This document shows positions 19,547 through 28,297 of a DNA stretch of 64,000 bases, piece after piece. The DNA comes from Mycobacterium conspicuum. Lineage in GTDB: Bacteria; Actinomycetota; Actinomycetes; Mycobacteriales; Mycobacteriaceae. How positions within the stretch are numbered: the first letter of the stretch is position 1; each line of letters begins with the position of its first letter. The notes beneath the pieces were generated by a model that did not search any database, was not told where the DNA came from, and saw only the letters and a list, made by a program, of their open reading frames with translations. Both the position numbers and the translations under genes were made by a program. The DNA lies in contig NZ_AP022613.1 of assembly GCF_010730195.1 (NCBI RefSeq), positions 3,100,001 to 3,164,000 of the forward strand, read 5' to 3'.

Positions 19547-20188
19547 TCATAAAGGTTTTGAGGCCGGCTTCTGCCAGGTCAGCAGGTACCGCCAGAAGAG
19601 TAGCCGTCGGACACGAACGTCGGGGAGGAGCGCGCTCGCGGCTTCGGCGACTTCGCGGGTTGTCAATGGCGGGTCCAACACGACGGGCATGATGGAACGA
19701 TCCGCGTCTTTCGCGAAGCCATTGCCGTTACCCAACCTTCGCGCCGCGAAAAACACCAAGCCGAAGAAACGATGCGCCACCGAAGCGGCGACCTCGATCG
19801 GAAGTTCTCGGCGCAGGTCCGAGCGGGGCAACGCAATGGCCGCGAGTATGCCACCCGGTCGCAGCGCGGCCGACAGCGCTCGGAGCGCGTCCCGCAGCGG
19901 CATGTGGTGCAGCGCCGTGACCGAGACGATCGCGTCGTAGTCCCGGCCGGGCAGCTCGTCGGCCAGGACGTCGGCAACCACGCAGTTGACGTTCGCCGGT
20001 GCGCAATGCCGCGCCTGTTCGATCATCGCGGGCGAGCGATCGACGGCGTCGACGTGGATGCTTCGCTGTGCGAGCTTGGCCGCGAATGATCCAGCGCCGC
20101 ATCCGACATCCAGTACGCGTTCGCAGCGCGACGGCAACTGCCGGAGCAACAACCGGTGGTAGTACGCGTTGTGATCCCAATCGAGCAC
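19547..20188 (-). CDS. Class I SAM-dependent methyltransferase
   Basis: 213 residues. Motif I is VLDVGCGAGSFAAKLA, the acidic end of strand 2 is VDAVDRSPAM, and VADVLADELPGRDYDAIVSVTALHHM is the motif II region, so this is a small-molecule methyltransferase of the UbiE/Methyltransf_11 type. The substrate cannot be inferred. The GTG start is at 20188; the divergently transcribed MDMPI-fold gene begins about 45 bp away. It is the first gene of a minus-strand run continuing into the hydrolase. Confidence 0.85.
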   Translation of the reverse strand: MLDWDHNAYYHRLLLRQLPSRCERVLDVGCGAGSFAAKLAQRSIHVDAVDRSPAMIEQARHCAPANVNCVVADVLADELPGRDYDAIVSVTALHHMPLRDALRALSAALRPGGILAAIALPRSDLRRELPIEVAASVAHRFFGLVFFAARRLGNGNGFAKDADRSIMPVVLDPPLTTREVAEAASALLPDVRVRRLLFWRYLLTWQKPASKPL

Positions 20189-20233
20189 AGCCCGACCCTA
20201 ACCCGGTGGTGCATCGCCGGCTGCGAGGCCATG

Positions 20234-20815
20234 ATGACTGAAATGTATGCAGATGTGGGCGAGTTCCACTTGGCGGTGTGCCGCCGGTTCGGCGACGCCG
20301 TTCAATCGGCGGACGGCAAATGGGATCGTTTGTCACCCTGCGCTTCCTGGGACGCGCGGGCCGTCGTGGAGCACGTGATCGGCTTTCATGACGTGCTTCT
20401 GTTGCGGCCCCTCGGGCTGAAGCCGGAGCGTCCCCGCGACGATCCACAGCGCCGTTGGGAGTTGACTTTCCACGCGCTGCACGACGCGCTGGGCCGGGAA
20501 GGCTTGTTCGAGCGTGTCGTGCAAGTGCCGGCGGTGGGGACGAATCAGGCGACGACGCTGGATGCCCGAAAACTGGTGCCAAGCCTTACCCGAGACGTGT
20601 TGGTGCACACCTGGGATTTGGCCCGCGCGGTGGGGGCAGATGACCGGTTGGATCCTGGATGGTGTGCGGTTTTCGTCAATGATCTGCCGGCCGAGCCGAC
20701 CGCGCTGAGCGCGTCGGGGATGTTCGCGGCTCCGGTTGCCGTTGACGACGGGGCCGACGTGCAGTCGAAGCTTTTGGCCCGCCTCGGCCGCGACCCGTCA
20801 TGGCGAGGGGAGTGA
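20234..20815 (+). CDS. TIGR03086-like/MDMPI-fold putative metal-binding protein
   Basis: About 193 residues. WDRLSPCASWDARAVVEHVIGFHD and LTRDVLVHTWDLARAVG give the spaced His pattern of the DinB/mycothiol-dependent maleylpyruvate isomerase N-terminal fold. Many actinobacterial members of this family are presumed metal-binding and mycothiol-linked, but the activity is unknown. Two adjacent ATGs (20231, 20234) follow GCGAGG. The second has better spacing and is used here; a third ATG is at 20243. Confidence 0.8.
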   Translation: MTEMYADVGEFHLAVCRRFGDAVQSADGKWDRLSPCASWDARAVVEHVIGFHDVLLLRPLGLKPERPRDDPQRRWELTFHALHDALGREGLFERVVQVPAVGTNQATTLDARKLVPSLTRDVLVHTWDLARAVGADDRLDPGWCAVFVNDLPAEPTALSASGMFAAPVAVDDGADVQSKLLARLGRDPSWRGE

Positions 20816-20978
20816 GGGTCGGCCTATGGCATTCCGCCGGCGCGGTTTTACCCCGCGGCCACCGGGCTGGGTGCCCGCGCAGCTCCACGGTCAGCGAGGA
20901 TCGGACTCATCGCGCCATGGGGCACGTCGTCAAAGCGGCCCTTAGCGCAAGGTTCGGAATGACGAGATGCTCGCCGAG

Positions 20979-21437
20979 CTACATCGTCCTCCAGACGACC
21001 TTGTCGGTGCCTCCGGCGTCGCGGTACACAACGCTGTCGGGGTTGGTGCCATTGCGAACGTTGAAGTACAGCCGTCCGGTAACAGGGTTGCCCAAGGGGA
21101 GCGGCCCCTCAGGAAGGCCGTCGGTTTGGTTGCCCTTCATCACCGCGAACGTGGAGCTGTTGGCGGCGCGAGCGTTGAAGTCGGCAATGTTCGGTGTTGC
21201 GTTGCCGCTAACTCCTTTGGCCGTGACGTCGGAGTACCACACGCCGTCGTTGTGACCGCTGGGCTGTAGGTTGCTCACGGTGTAGTCGATCGTGCCGCCG
21301 TTACTTGAAATCTCGGCCATCTGGCCGAATGGCAGCACTTGCGGATCGGCGAATGCCGGTGTCGCCGCCAGGATTCCAGCCGCCGCCAGTACTACGGTGG
21401 CAGCAGTTGTTTTCGATGCAATGCGTGAGAATGCCAC
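20979..21437 (-). CDS. MPT63-like (DUF1942) secreted protein
   Basis: 152 residues with a clear signal peptide (hydrophobic run ending in TPAFA before DPQV). The mature part follows the MPT63/MPB63 beta-sandwich pattern: a GQMAEISSNGGTIDYTVSNLQPS opening, VWYSDVTAKGVSGNATPNIADFNARAAN, then TGRLYFNVRNGTNPDSVVY and a VVWR ending. MPT63 is a small secreted antigen of unknown biochemical role, known from mycobacteria. The GTG start at 21437 has GGGAG 6 bases upstream. Confidence 0.9.
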   Translation of the reverse strand: MAFSRIASKTTAATVVLAAAGILAATPAFADPQVLPFGQMAEISSNGGTIDYTVSNLQPSGHNDGVWYSDVTAKGVSGNATPNIADFNARAANSSTFAVMKGNQTDGLPEGPLPLGNPVTGRLYFNVRNGTNPDSVVYRDAGGTDKVVWRTM

Positions 21438-21951
21438 GTCGGGCTCCCTTCGTGATGTGTCGACTGCCTAAAAGCGGCAGCTGATCCACAGGCGAGGTCT
21501 ATCCAAAGGTTGGAACTTCAAACCTGATACTCGCTAGCACGCTCGTCGATCTTGGGCGCTCGTAAACCCTCGATATCGGCGCGGTTTCTCATGGATATCG
21601 TGTCGGTCCGAAAGTGGATGGTACGTCGTACAACTCGACCGGTTCGGAGCGATCGCATACCGCCAGGCGGGGCATTAGGACTACCGGTACAGTTGTCGGC
21701 AGGCGAAATCCTTTTGTGCACAATCGGATTAAGAAATGACCAATGGTCGCCGTCGTCGATCCCGCCGTATTTCCGGATCGGTCGAGACGCGTTGCCAATT
21801 CACCTAACGCGGACCTGCGCTCATTCGGCTAGCTGTCGCGCGAAATAACGAGTGAAAACTGAACGTAGGCCAATCGGGGGATAACGGCCACAGCCGTCAA
21901 CCAATTCTGCCAGGATGTTGAGCGTCAACGCCGTGGGTTGGAGGGGGCGCG
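21438..21951. other. Intergenic region without a recognisable gene
   Basis: These 514 bp separate the divergent MPT63-like and GGDEF-EAL genes. Composition is closer to 50 percent GC in the middle. Short open frames exist on both strands but none has a ribosome site or recognisable sequence. It presumably holds both promoters. Confidence 0.5.
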
Positions 21952-24333
21952 TTGTCGTTTGGGAGACGACGCCTGCTTTGCGGGCTATCTGCCGTCGTCG
22001 TCGCGACGGCAGGGTTTAACGCGCTCGGGCTGTGGGGAGTGGCGACGGCGCAACGCGTGCAGTATGTCCTCGAGGCGATCGTTTGTCTGGGCGCATTGCT
22101 CGTCGGGCTCATGGTGGTGCGCCGGGTGACCGGCCTGTCGCGCTGGTGGCGGGTGTCGCTCCTCGCGGCGATCGCTACCTTTACTGTCGCGGAGTTTCTC
22201 TCGCGGGCCGCGCGCGCCGAGAACCTCGGAGCCACTGCGTCGGGGCCCGCCGTCGCCGGCTACTTTATCGGCGGACTCTTGTTCGGCGGGGCGATGGTGC
22301 TCCTTGTGCGCGCTGGCCATCAACACGATGCCAGGACCTGGGTGCGGACCCGGCCGGGCGTGATCACCACCGTCCTGGATGGCTTGCTGGCGACGTTGGC
22401 GTTTTGCCACTTGGTCTACGTCGCCCGCCTGGGCGCCATGGACGGCGCCGCACTGCCGCGGTCGACCAATACCGAAGTCGTCTGGGGCATCGCCGCTGTT
22501 GAGCTCGTCGTGGTGGTGAGCGCCGTTCTTGTTGCGATGTGGTACCCGCCCTATCGGCCGGGCCGGGCGAACTACATGCTGCTAGCGGCCGCGGTGATCA
22601 CCCTTGCTTCCTCGGACAGGCTGCTGGCCTACCTCAGGAGCGTCGGCGTGACCGCGCTGGACCTGGGTGTCGGCACCGGGTTCGTCATGGCTCCGCTGTT
22701 CATCACGTGGAGCCTGCTCGAACTGCCACCGCGGCCCCGAGCCCACCACGACGACCTCGAACAGCCGACCAACTGGGCGCAGTTAACCCTGCCCTACGTG
22801 GGCTTTTTGGGCAGCACGACGCTGCTCACATTCCACGTGCTCATCGGCCGCAGGGTCGACCCGATCTTCGTCAGCACATATTTGGCAATGGCGTTGCTGG
22901 TCGCGACCCGCTACGTGGTGGCGATGCGCGTACAGCGGACGTTGACCGAACAGCTCGTCGACGCCAAACGCCGGCTGGCCCATCAGGCCCACCACGACGC
23001 GTTGACCGGCCTACCGAATCGACTGTTGTTGGCGCAGCGACTGGACGAAGCGATACGCGACGAGCCATTCGTCTTGATCTTCGTCGACATCGACGACTTC
23101 AAAGAGGTCAACGACAGATTCGGGCACGCTGCCGGCGACGAGTTGCTGTGCGCGATCAGCGAACGCCTAGCGCATTGCCTCAGACCTGCTGACATGCTGG
23201 CTCGCATCGGGGGAGACGAGTTCGCCGTCCTGATTCCCGGTGGTGTCGAGGCACCCGAGATATTCGCCGACAAGCTACGGGTGGCGCTGCGCAGTCCGTT
23301 CTCCGTACACGGAACTTCCCTGCGGGTGCGTGCCAGCATGGGCCTGGTCAGCCCGGGTGGTGACGGTCTGGCGCCGACGTCCGACGATCTGCTCAGGCAG
23401 GCCGACATCTCGATGTACACGGGGAAGCGGCTGGGCAAGGACACCGCCGTCGTCTACCACCCGTCGTCCAGCGTGTCGGAGGACTTTTCTGCGGCGCTGC
23501 GGCAAGCGGATGGGCGCATCCCGGAGGGCTTTCGGCTGAAGTATCAGCCCGTGGTTTCCCTCCCACACGGCGTCCCGGTCGCGGTGGAGGCGCTTGCCCG
23601 GTGGACGACGCCAAGCGGGGTACAGATTCCTCCCCAGACCTTCGTCTCCTCGGCTGAAGCGAATGGCATGGGAGCACAATTCGACGCCATGGTGCTGGAT
23701 CTGGCCTGCGCGGAGATCCAGGCCGCGGGCCTCGATCTGGACATCCACATCAATGTTGGTGCCGCGCGACTTGGCAGCGTCGAATTCGAGGAGGCCATTC
23801 GCCGCACGCTGGCGCGACACCGGTTATCGCCGCACCGACTCGTCCTAGAAATCACCGAGACGGTTCCCGTTGTCGATCTCGCCGACGGCGCGGCCGCCAT
23901 CAGACGCTTGACCGAAGTGGGCATCAGGGTGGCCCTGGACGACTTCGGCGCGGGCTACAACTCGCTGACCTACCTGCACGAGCTGCCCGTTCAAATCGTG
24001 AAGCTCGACCGTGGGCTCGCCGTGGGCGTCGAGCCGGGACGAAACCTGACGCTGTACCGATCGGTCGTCGGCTTGTGCGATGCGCTGGGCGTGGACGTGA
24101 TCGCCGAGGGCATAGAAACCGCCGAGCAGGCCGAAACGGTGTTCAAGGCGGGATGCCTATCGGCGCAAGGCCACCTGTTCGGCGCAGCGTCCGCGCTATC
24201 CGAAATCGCCATGTCTTGCCGCACCAGGTGCGCGGGGATGCCGATGCTGCGCCGACGACACGATGACACGGTTCCGGACACGGAGGCTGGACTCGCCACC
24301 ACGCGCCGAACCGAGGCAAGCCCGAGGTTATGA
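21952..24333 (+). CDS. Multi-spanning membrane GGDEF-EAL protein (c-di-GMP turnover)
   Basis: 793 residues starting at a TTG with GGAGGGGG 6 bases upstream. The first 340 residues contain about ten hydrophobic segments forming a membrane sensor region of no family I can name. The GGDEF domain follows (DALTGLPNRLLL, VDIDDFKEVND, IGGDEFAVL), with RPAD exactly five residues before GGDEF, the inhibitory I-site pattern. The EAL domain has an intact signature and metal ligands (VEALARW, INVGAARL, LEITETV, DDFGAGYNSL, AEGIET, QGHLFG). Both catalytic sites look complete, so it may make and break c-di-GMP, with direction set by the membrane sensor. No operon partner is close. Confidence 0.93.
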   Translation: MSFGRRRLLCGLSAVVVATAGFNALGLWGVATAQRVQYVLEAIVCLGALLVGLMVVRRVTGLSRWWRVSLLAAIATFTVAEFLSRAARAENLGATASGPAVAGYFIGGLLFGGAMVLLVRAGHQHDARTWVRTRPGVITTVLDGLLATLAFCHLVYVARLGAMDGAALPRSTNTEVVWGIAAVELVVVVSAVLVAMWYPPYRPGRANYMLLAAAVITLASSDRLLAYLRSVGVTALDLGVGTGFVMAPLFITWSLLELPPRPRAHHDDLEQPTNWAQLTLPYVGFLGSTTLLTFHVLIGRRVDPIFVSTYLAMALLVATRYVVAMRVQRTLTEQLVDAKRRLAHQAHHDALTGLPNRLLLAQRLDEAIRDEPFVLIFVDIDDFKEVNDRFGHAAGDELLCAISERLAHCLRPADMLARIGGDEFAVLIPGGVEAPEIFADKLRVALRSPFSVHGTSLRVRASMGLVSPGGDGLAPTSDDLLRQADISMYTGKRLGKDTAVVYHPSSSVSEDFSAALRQADGRIPEGFRLKYQPVVSLPHGVPVAVEALARWTTPSGVQIPPQTFVSSAEANGMGAQFDAMVLDLACAEIQAAGLDLDIHINVGAARLGSVEFEEAIRRTLARHRLSPHRLVLEITETVPVVDLADGAAAIRRLTEVGIRVALDDFGAGYNSLTYLHELPVQIVKLDRGLAVGVEPGRNLTLYRSVVGLCDALGVDVIAEGIETAEQAETVFKAGCLSAQGHLFGAASALSEIAMSCRTRCAGMPMLRRRHDDTVPDTEAGLATTRRTEASPRL

Positions 24334-24475
24334 ATCGCCTACTGCCGAAAACCGTTGCGGCGCTGGCATTTTAATTCGATCGGGGCGACGCGCGGTCTGC
24401 CACGGACTGATCTATGCCAACGCACGAGATAATCTGCGGTCGCGTCTGCGATCTACATTTCGTCTAATTGATTTT

Positions 24476-24709
24476 ATGGCAGCAGAAACCACCACTGTTC
24501 GCGTCCGTCGTTCCGATTCTGAGCGGCTCCAATCGCTGGCTAAGGCTCGTCAAACCGCCGTGATCGACGTCGTGCACGCGGCCATCGACGCCTTGGAAAG
24601 GCAGGAGTTCCTGCGCGAACTCAACGGGGATTACCAGCGCCTACGTAGCGACCCCGAACTGTGGGAGCAGTACCTGGCCGAACGTCACGAGTGGGACGCG
24701 TTGGCTTGA
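24476..24709 (+). CDS. Ribbon-helix-helix antitoxin (MazE-like)
   Basis: 77 residues starting at the ATG at 24476. The N-terminal TTTVRVRRSDSERLQSLAKARQ is a ribbon-helix-helix DNA-binding pattern. The C-terminal half is acidic and helical (ELWEQYLAERHEWDALA), as expected for toxin neutralisation. The stop overlaps the TTG start of the toxin reading frame downstream, the usual arrangement of a MazEF-type module. The antitoxin looks intact although the toxin frame is broken. Confidence 0.82.
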   Translation: MAAETTTVRVRRSDSERLQSLAKARQTAVIDVVHAAIDALERQEFLRELNGDYQRLRSDPELWEQYLAERHEWDALA

Positions 24710-25040
24710 TCTGGCGAGGCGAGGTCTACTACGTCGACCTCGGCCAGCCGGTCGGACATAAGCCGGCTTTTCGTCGCCCGGCGGTGGTGGTATCGGTCGA
24801 CATCCTCAACAATGGGCCCGGCGGCCTGGTGGTCATGTGCCGATCACGACTGCTAGTTACGGCCTGCGAAGCCATGTCGAACTCGAGCCAGAAAGCAGCG
24901 GACTCGACCGCACCTCTTACGCTCGCTGCGACCAACTGCGAGTGGTCTCCGTCGAGCGACTGTCATCTCGTCAAGGAATGATTGGCCCAGAGCAGTTACA
25001 AGCCATTGATCAAGCGCTGCGTTTTGTACTCGGTCCGTGA
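24706..25040 (+). pseudogene. MazF-like toxin with an internal frameshift
   Basis: The first frame from the TTG at 24706 encodes IWRGEVYYVDLG, then HKPAFRRPAVVVSVDILN and GPGGLVV, a typical MazF start. After about 24834 it becomes unrelated sequence. The frame beginning at 24837 continues the MazF pattern exactly (VPITTASYGLRSHVELE, SGLDRTSYARCDQLRVV, IDQALRFVLGP, stop at 25040). Removing two bases (24835-24836) restores LVVVPIT and a protein of about 110 residues, the normal family length. So this is either a real inactivating +2 (or -1) mutation or a sequencing error. The intact enzyme would be an mRNA endoribonuclease. Confidence 0.8.
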
Positions 25041-25464
25041 GTTAGGCGCCAAATCATGCGCGCGACCGACGAATTCGGCGAGAGGTCGCGGGCTCGTATA
25101 CCAGTGCGACAACGCAAAGCTGAGCATGACCCGACCACCATGATCGAAGTGTGAAACAGGCTGGTGCACAGCCTAATTCGTGCATTTTACCGGCAAGCCG
25201 CCATATCTGATGCCGCCGTCCGGCGTGGCGTAACGAATCGGATTACATGGCGGCACGTGTGGCACGCCAGATCGTCGAGGCCGCGGCACCGCGGCCCGCG
25301 AACGCTCACCCGGCTTTCAGCCGACCGAGTGAGTATTTCAATATTGATTGAAATATTGTCGGTTTGCGGGCATAGTTCCTGGTGCCCAGGTTCCTGGCCA
25401 AGCGCCTCAAGCGAGCGCCGCGCAAGGCGTCCGGCGTGACGACTAGAAGAGAAGAGGTAGTCAG
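25041..25464. other. 424-bp regulatory intergenic region
   Basis: No gene is recognisable. The first part shows nothing I can interpret. The second half carries the operator/promoter at 25334-25376 and the leader of the methyltransferase gene, with AGAGG before its TTG start. Confidence 0.55.
25334..25376 (+). promoter_or_regulatory. TetR-type operator overlapping a promoter for the methyltransferase gene
   Basis: Inverted repeat TTTCAAT-N4-ATTGAAA at 25336-25353; flanking bases extend the symmetry to 25334-25355. The right arm supplies TTGAAA (25348-25353) as a possible -35, followed after 17 bp by CATAGT (25371-25376) as a -10, so a bound protein would block polymerase. The same TTTCAAT-N4-ATTGAAA repeat occurs at 27216-27233, before the convergent TetR gene. 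This pairs the regulator with this promoter. Confidence 0.72.
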
Positions 25465-26550
25465 TTGACGTCGAAGGTTCCTCCCGTAAAGGTCGCGCGA
25501 GCCGTTGAGCGGGCCCGTCACCACCTGTCGCGGCTGCGCCAGCGCTCGGCCCCGCCGGTCGCGGTGATGCTGGAATTGATCCTGCACGCGTGGGTGTCTC
25601 AGGCGATCACGGCCGCGGCGGACCTCGGCGTGGCGGACGCCCTGGCCGATGGCCCGCTGTCGGGCGAGCGGCTGGCCGACAGGGTCGGCGCCGACGCCGA
25701 CGCGCTGAGCCGACTCATGCGCGCGCTGATCGGCATCGGGATTTTCCGCCAGCGCGGCGATGGGCGGTACGCACTCACCCCGCTCGCGGAAACCCTGCGC
25801 ACCGACGCGCCCGTGTCCATGGCCGGGATGGCGCGGTGGGTCGGGTCACCTCAGCATCGCGAGCACTGGAGCCACCTGACCGAGGCGATCCGGACCGGGC
25901 GGCCAGTGGTGCCCGAGCTGCGTGGCAAACCGGTATTCGAGTACCTGACCGAGGAAGCGGAGTTGGGTCAGATTTTCAACTCCGCTATGACCAACCTGTC
26001 CGAGTTCGCCACCGCGCCGTTGATCGCGGCCTACGACTTCAGTGCGTTTGGCACCATCGTCGATGTCGGTGGGGGACACGGTCGGCTGCTGGCGGCGATG
26101 CTGCAGACGGCGCCGAGCGCGCGCGGCATACTTTTCGACCTTCCAGAGGTCGTGGCCGGCGCCCCGGAGTTGCTTGACAAGTACGGCGTGGACGATCGGG
26201 TGCGGATCGAAGAGGGCTCGTTCTTCGAGTCCGCGCCGGAGGGCGGCGACGCGTATGTGTTCAAGAACGTCATTCACGATTGGCCCGACGAAGACGCGGT
26301 GCGCATCCTGAAGAAGGTCCGGAACGCGGCCCGCACCGGCGCGCGACTGTTGCTGTGCGAGTTCGTCATTCCCGACCACGACCGCGACTTCCACGGTAAG
26401 TGGGTGGACATCGAGATGCTGGTCGTCGCCGGCGCGTGCGAACGCACCGCGCAGGAATACGGCCGGCTGCTCGACCAGGCCGGTTTCCGGTTGAACCGCG
26501 TCATCGACACCGTGTCGCCGCTCAGCATCGTGGAGGGAATCGCGGTGTAG
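25465..26550 (+). CDS. O-methyltransferase (Methyltransf_2/CrtF-TcmO type)
   Basis: 361 residues from a TTG with AGAGG upstream. The N-terminal half is a winged-helix dimerisation domain (ITAAADLGVADALADGPLSGERLADRVG, LSRLMRALIGIGIF, YALTPLAETLR). The C-terminal half is a class I SAM fold with IVDVGGGHGRLLAAML, FDLPEVV, and FKNVIHDWPDEDAVRILKKVR, the last containing the catalytic-region His-Asp of plant-type and polyketide O-methyltransferases. It should methylate a hydroxyl on an aromatic or polyketide-like small molecule; the substrate is unknown. The gene is convergent with the TetR regulator 15 bp downstream and shares its operator motif. Confidence 0.88.
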   Translation: MTSKVPPVKVARAVERARHHLSRLRQRSAPPVAVMLELILHAWVSQAITAAADLGVADALADGPLSGERLADRVGADADALSRLMRALIGIGIFRQRGDGRYALTPLAETLRTDAPVSMAGMARWVGSPQHREHWSHLTEAIRTGRPVVPELRGKPVFEYLTEEAELGQIFNSAMTNLSEFATAPLIAAYDFSAFGTIVDVGGGHGRLLAAMLQTAPSARGILFDLPEVVAGAPELLDKYGVDDRVRIEEGSFFESAPEGGDAYVFKNVIHDWPDEDAVRILKKVRNAARTGARLLLCEFVIPDHDRDFHGKWVDIEMLVVAGACERTAQEYGRLLDQAGFRLNRVIDTVSPLSIVEGIAV

Positions 26551-26565
26551 CCCAGGGTTATTGGG

Positions 26566-27183
26566 TTAGCGCGATGACAGGTGCAGGCCCAGCTCGTCGG
26601 CGGGAGCGGTCAAAGACCGGTGCACCGCGGGCCCCACCAGCGCGACCACCTCCTCAACACCGAGCGACGATAGCGGCGGCACCCGCATGATGTACCGCAG
26701 CATCGCGGTGCCGACGAGGTTGGTCGCGGCCAGCATCGCCCGCAGTCGCGCCTCGTCGCCGCCGCCCAAAGCGTCGGTCACCGCGGTGAGCAGATAGTCG
26801 CGCAGGAAATCGCGAAATGCAGTGTTGGCGTCGCTGTTCGACGTCGCCGACTGCACCATCGAGGCCATGCTCGCGGCCGTATCGGGCCGCTCCCAGATGC
26901 CGAGGTAGGCACGCACCACGCGGCAGCCCAAGTCGTCGTCGTTCTGCGCCAGCTCGGTCGTCAGCAGGTCGGACGGCAGCACCAACGTCATCGACTCGCG
27001 AAACAACGCCGCTTTCGAGCCGAAGAGATAGAGGACCATCGCCGGATCGATGCGCGCGTCGTCGGCGATCGCTCGCAGCGTCGTCTTGTCATAGCCGCGC
27101 ATAGCGAACTGTCGCTTCGCCGCGCGCAGCACCGCGTCACGCGATACCGGCCCGCCTTGACGTCTGCCGCGGCGCTTCACCAT
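26566..27183 (-). CDS. TetR-family repressor, probable regulator of itself and the methyltransferase
   Basis: About 205 residues from the ATG at 27183. The N-terminal helix-turn-helix is clear (SRDAVLRAAKRQFAMRGYDKTTLRAIADDARIDPAMVLYLFGSKAALF). The C-terminal part resembles TetR_C ligand domains (DDLGCRVVRAYLGIWE, RYIMRVPPLSSLGVEEVVALVGPAV). An in-frame ATG at 27228 lies inside the operator-like inverted repeat 27216-27233 and is less likely to be the start. The matching repeat before the methyltransferase gene supports direct control of that promoter. The inducer is unknown. Confidence 0.87.
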   Translation of the reverse strand: MVKRRGRRQGGPVSRDAVLRAAKRQFAMRGYDKTTLRAIADDARIDPAMVLYLFGSKAALFRESMTLVLPSDLLTTELAQNDDDLGCRVVRAYLGIWERPDTAASMASMVQSATSNSDANTAFRDFLRDYLLTAVTDALGGGDEARLRAMLAATNLVGTAMLRYIMRVPPLSSLGVEEVVALVGPAVHRSLTAPADELGLHLSSR

Positions 27184-27215
27184 TTCCCCAGGCAGGACAC
27201 GTGCGAACGATATCA

Positions 27216-27233
27216 TTTCAATCCACATTGAAA
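27216..27233 (-). promoter_or_regulatory. TetR-type operator upstream of the regulator gene
   Basis: Perfect inverted repeat TTTCAAT-CCAC-ATTGAAA, identical in arms and spacing to the one at 25336-25353. It ends about 33 bp upstream of the proposed ATG at 27183, so autoregulation is likely. Confidence 0.72.
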
Positions 27234-27261
27234 AGAACGCGTATGGCGGTCGGTGACGGCG

Positions 27262-27840
27262 TTACATCGACCAGCGCGAGCGCAACGGTTCGGGTGCCCA
27301 TATTGGCCAACTGGGACAGCCGACGATCACCCCAGAGCTCAGCTGCGCCACAATGCGGGGGCCCTTCAGGGTGCTGTTGTCGTAGACGGTCGCCGAGTCG
27401 GATCGGGTGATCGCGGCAGCGACGAGAGCCCAGAGGCGTTGATAGCGTTCGCGAATCTTATCCTCGGGCACATCGTGGCCGCCGGCGCTGGCCCGGTGCC
27501 TGACGCGTTGCACGGCCAATTCTTCGGGGATCAGCAGCACGTGCAGAACAACGGTGTAGCCCCCCGCGTGGGCGGCGTCGATCAGCTCGAGCTTCGACGG
27601 GTGGGAGAACACGGTTTCCGCGATGAACGACCGGCCCAGTTCGATCAGTCTTGAACGGGTGTCGGCGGCAACCGCCGCGGCCTCGTACGCATGCGATGCC
27701 GGGTCGTCGGGCCAGCGTTGTCTGGCGATCTCGTCGGCGTTGACGAACACGCTGCCGGGTAGGAGCGGAGCCAGCGTGAGTTCGACGAATGTCGACTTGC
27801 CGGCACCGTTGGGTCCGACGACGAGATCGAGCCGGTTCAT
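27262..27840 (-). CDS. Zeta-toxin-family P-loop kinase
   Basis: 192 residues. Walker A is GPNGAGKSTFVE at the N-terminus, followed by VFVNADEIARQRWPDDP (the substrate/acid position) and FIAETVFSHPSKLELIDAA. This is the pattern of the zeta toxin/AAA_33 kinases, which phosphorylate UDP-activated amino sugars or related substrates. It lies 12 bp downstream of the ParD-like gene on the same strand, forming a toxin-antitoxin module. The protein is short compared with classical zeta but complete for this branch. Confidence 0.85.
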   Translation of the reverse strand: MNRLDLVVGPNGAGKSTFVELTLAPLLPGSVFVNADEIARQRWPDDPASHAYEAAAVAADTRSRLIELGRSFIAETVFSHPSKLELIDAAHAGGYTVVLHVLLIPEELAVQRVRHRASAGGHDVPEDKIRERYQRLWALVAAAITRSDSATVYDNSTLKGPRIVAQLSSGVIVGCPSWPIWAPEPLRSRWSM

Positions 27841-27852
27841 CGGCTGGCTGAT

Positions 27853-28263
27853 CTACCTTCCGCGGCGGGACGCGCGGCGCTTGGGCGCGAGCACGATGGA
27901 GCTGCCATCCGGGCGATGCTCGACGATATCGCCCGACTCGTTGAGGGCCACGGTGGTGACGCCGCGCCGGGCCAACACCGCGCCATAGTTGGCTTGCGCC
28001 AGGCTCTCCTGGATCGCGGCATCGATCTCGGCGTTGAACACCACTCCTTCTTCGACGTTGAGTTCACGCAGTTCGATGTCCCCGACGAGCGCAGCCTCGA
28101 CTCGACGTCGCGCGGCGGTGTGGTGGGCCGACACGGCGCGCCCGACCCGAACCCAGTGATCGAGCTGCTGCTTGGCCGACCGGCTCTGCCGCGCGCCTTC
28201 CGCAGCGGCGCTGTCGACGAGGTCCGCATCGAAGCGGGTCACCCGATCTGCAGCGCCCGGCAT
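27853..28263 (-). CDS. ParD-like antitoxin of the zeta module
   Basis: 136 residues from an ATG preceded by AAGGAGA. The first half (DRVTRFDADLVDSAAAEGARQSRSAKQQLDHWVRVGRAVSAHH) matches the ParD_like pattern: a predicted DNA-binding arm followed by helices. The tail is rich in Arg/Lys. It is paired with the zeta-like kinase downstream, so it probably neutralises that toxin and represses the operon through the inverted repeat at 28298-28316. Confidence 0.8.
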   Translation of the reverse strand: MPGAADRVTRFDADLVDSAAAEGARQSRSAKQQLDHWVRVGRAVSAHHTAARRRVEAALVGDIELRELNVEEGVVFNAEIDAAIQESLAQANYGAVLARRGVTTVALNESGDIVEHRPDGSSIVLAPKRRASRRGR

Positions 28264-28297
28264 GGCTTCTCCTTAGGACGTAGCAATCTGCAACAGA

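Noticed and set aside
24661..24981. Single 106-codon frame as the complete MazF toxin
   Set aside because: The second half is unrelated to MazF, while another frame carries the true continuation, so it is better called frameshifted.
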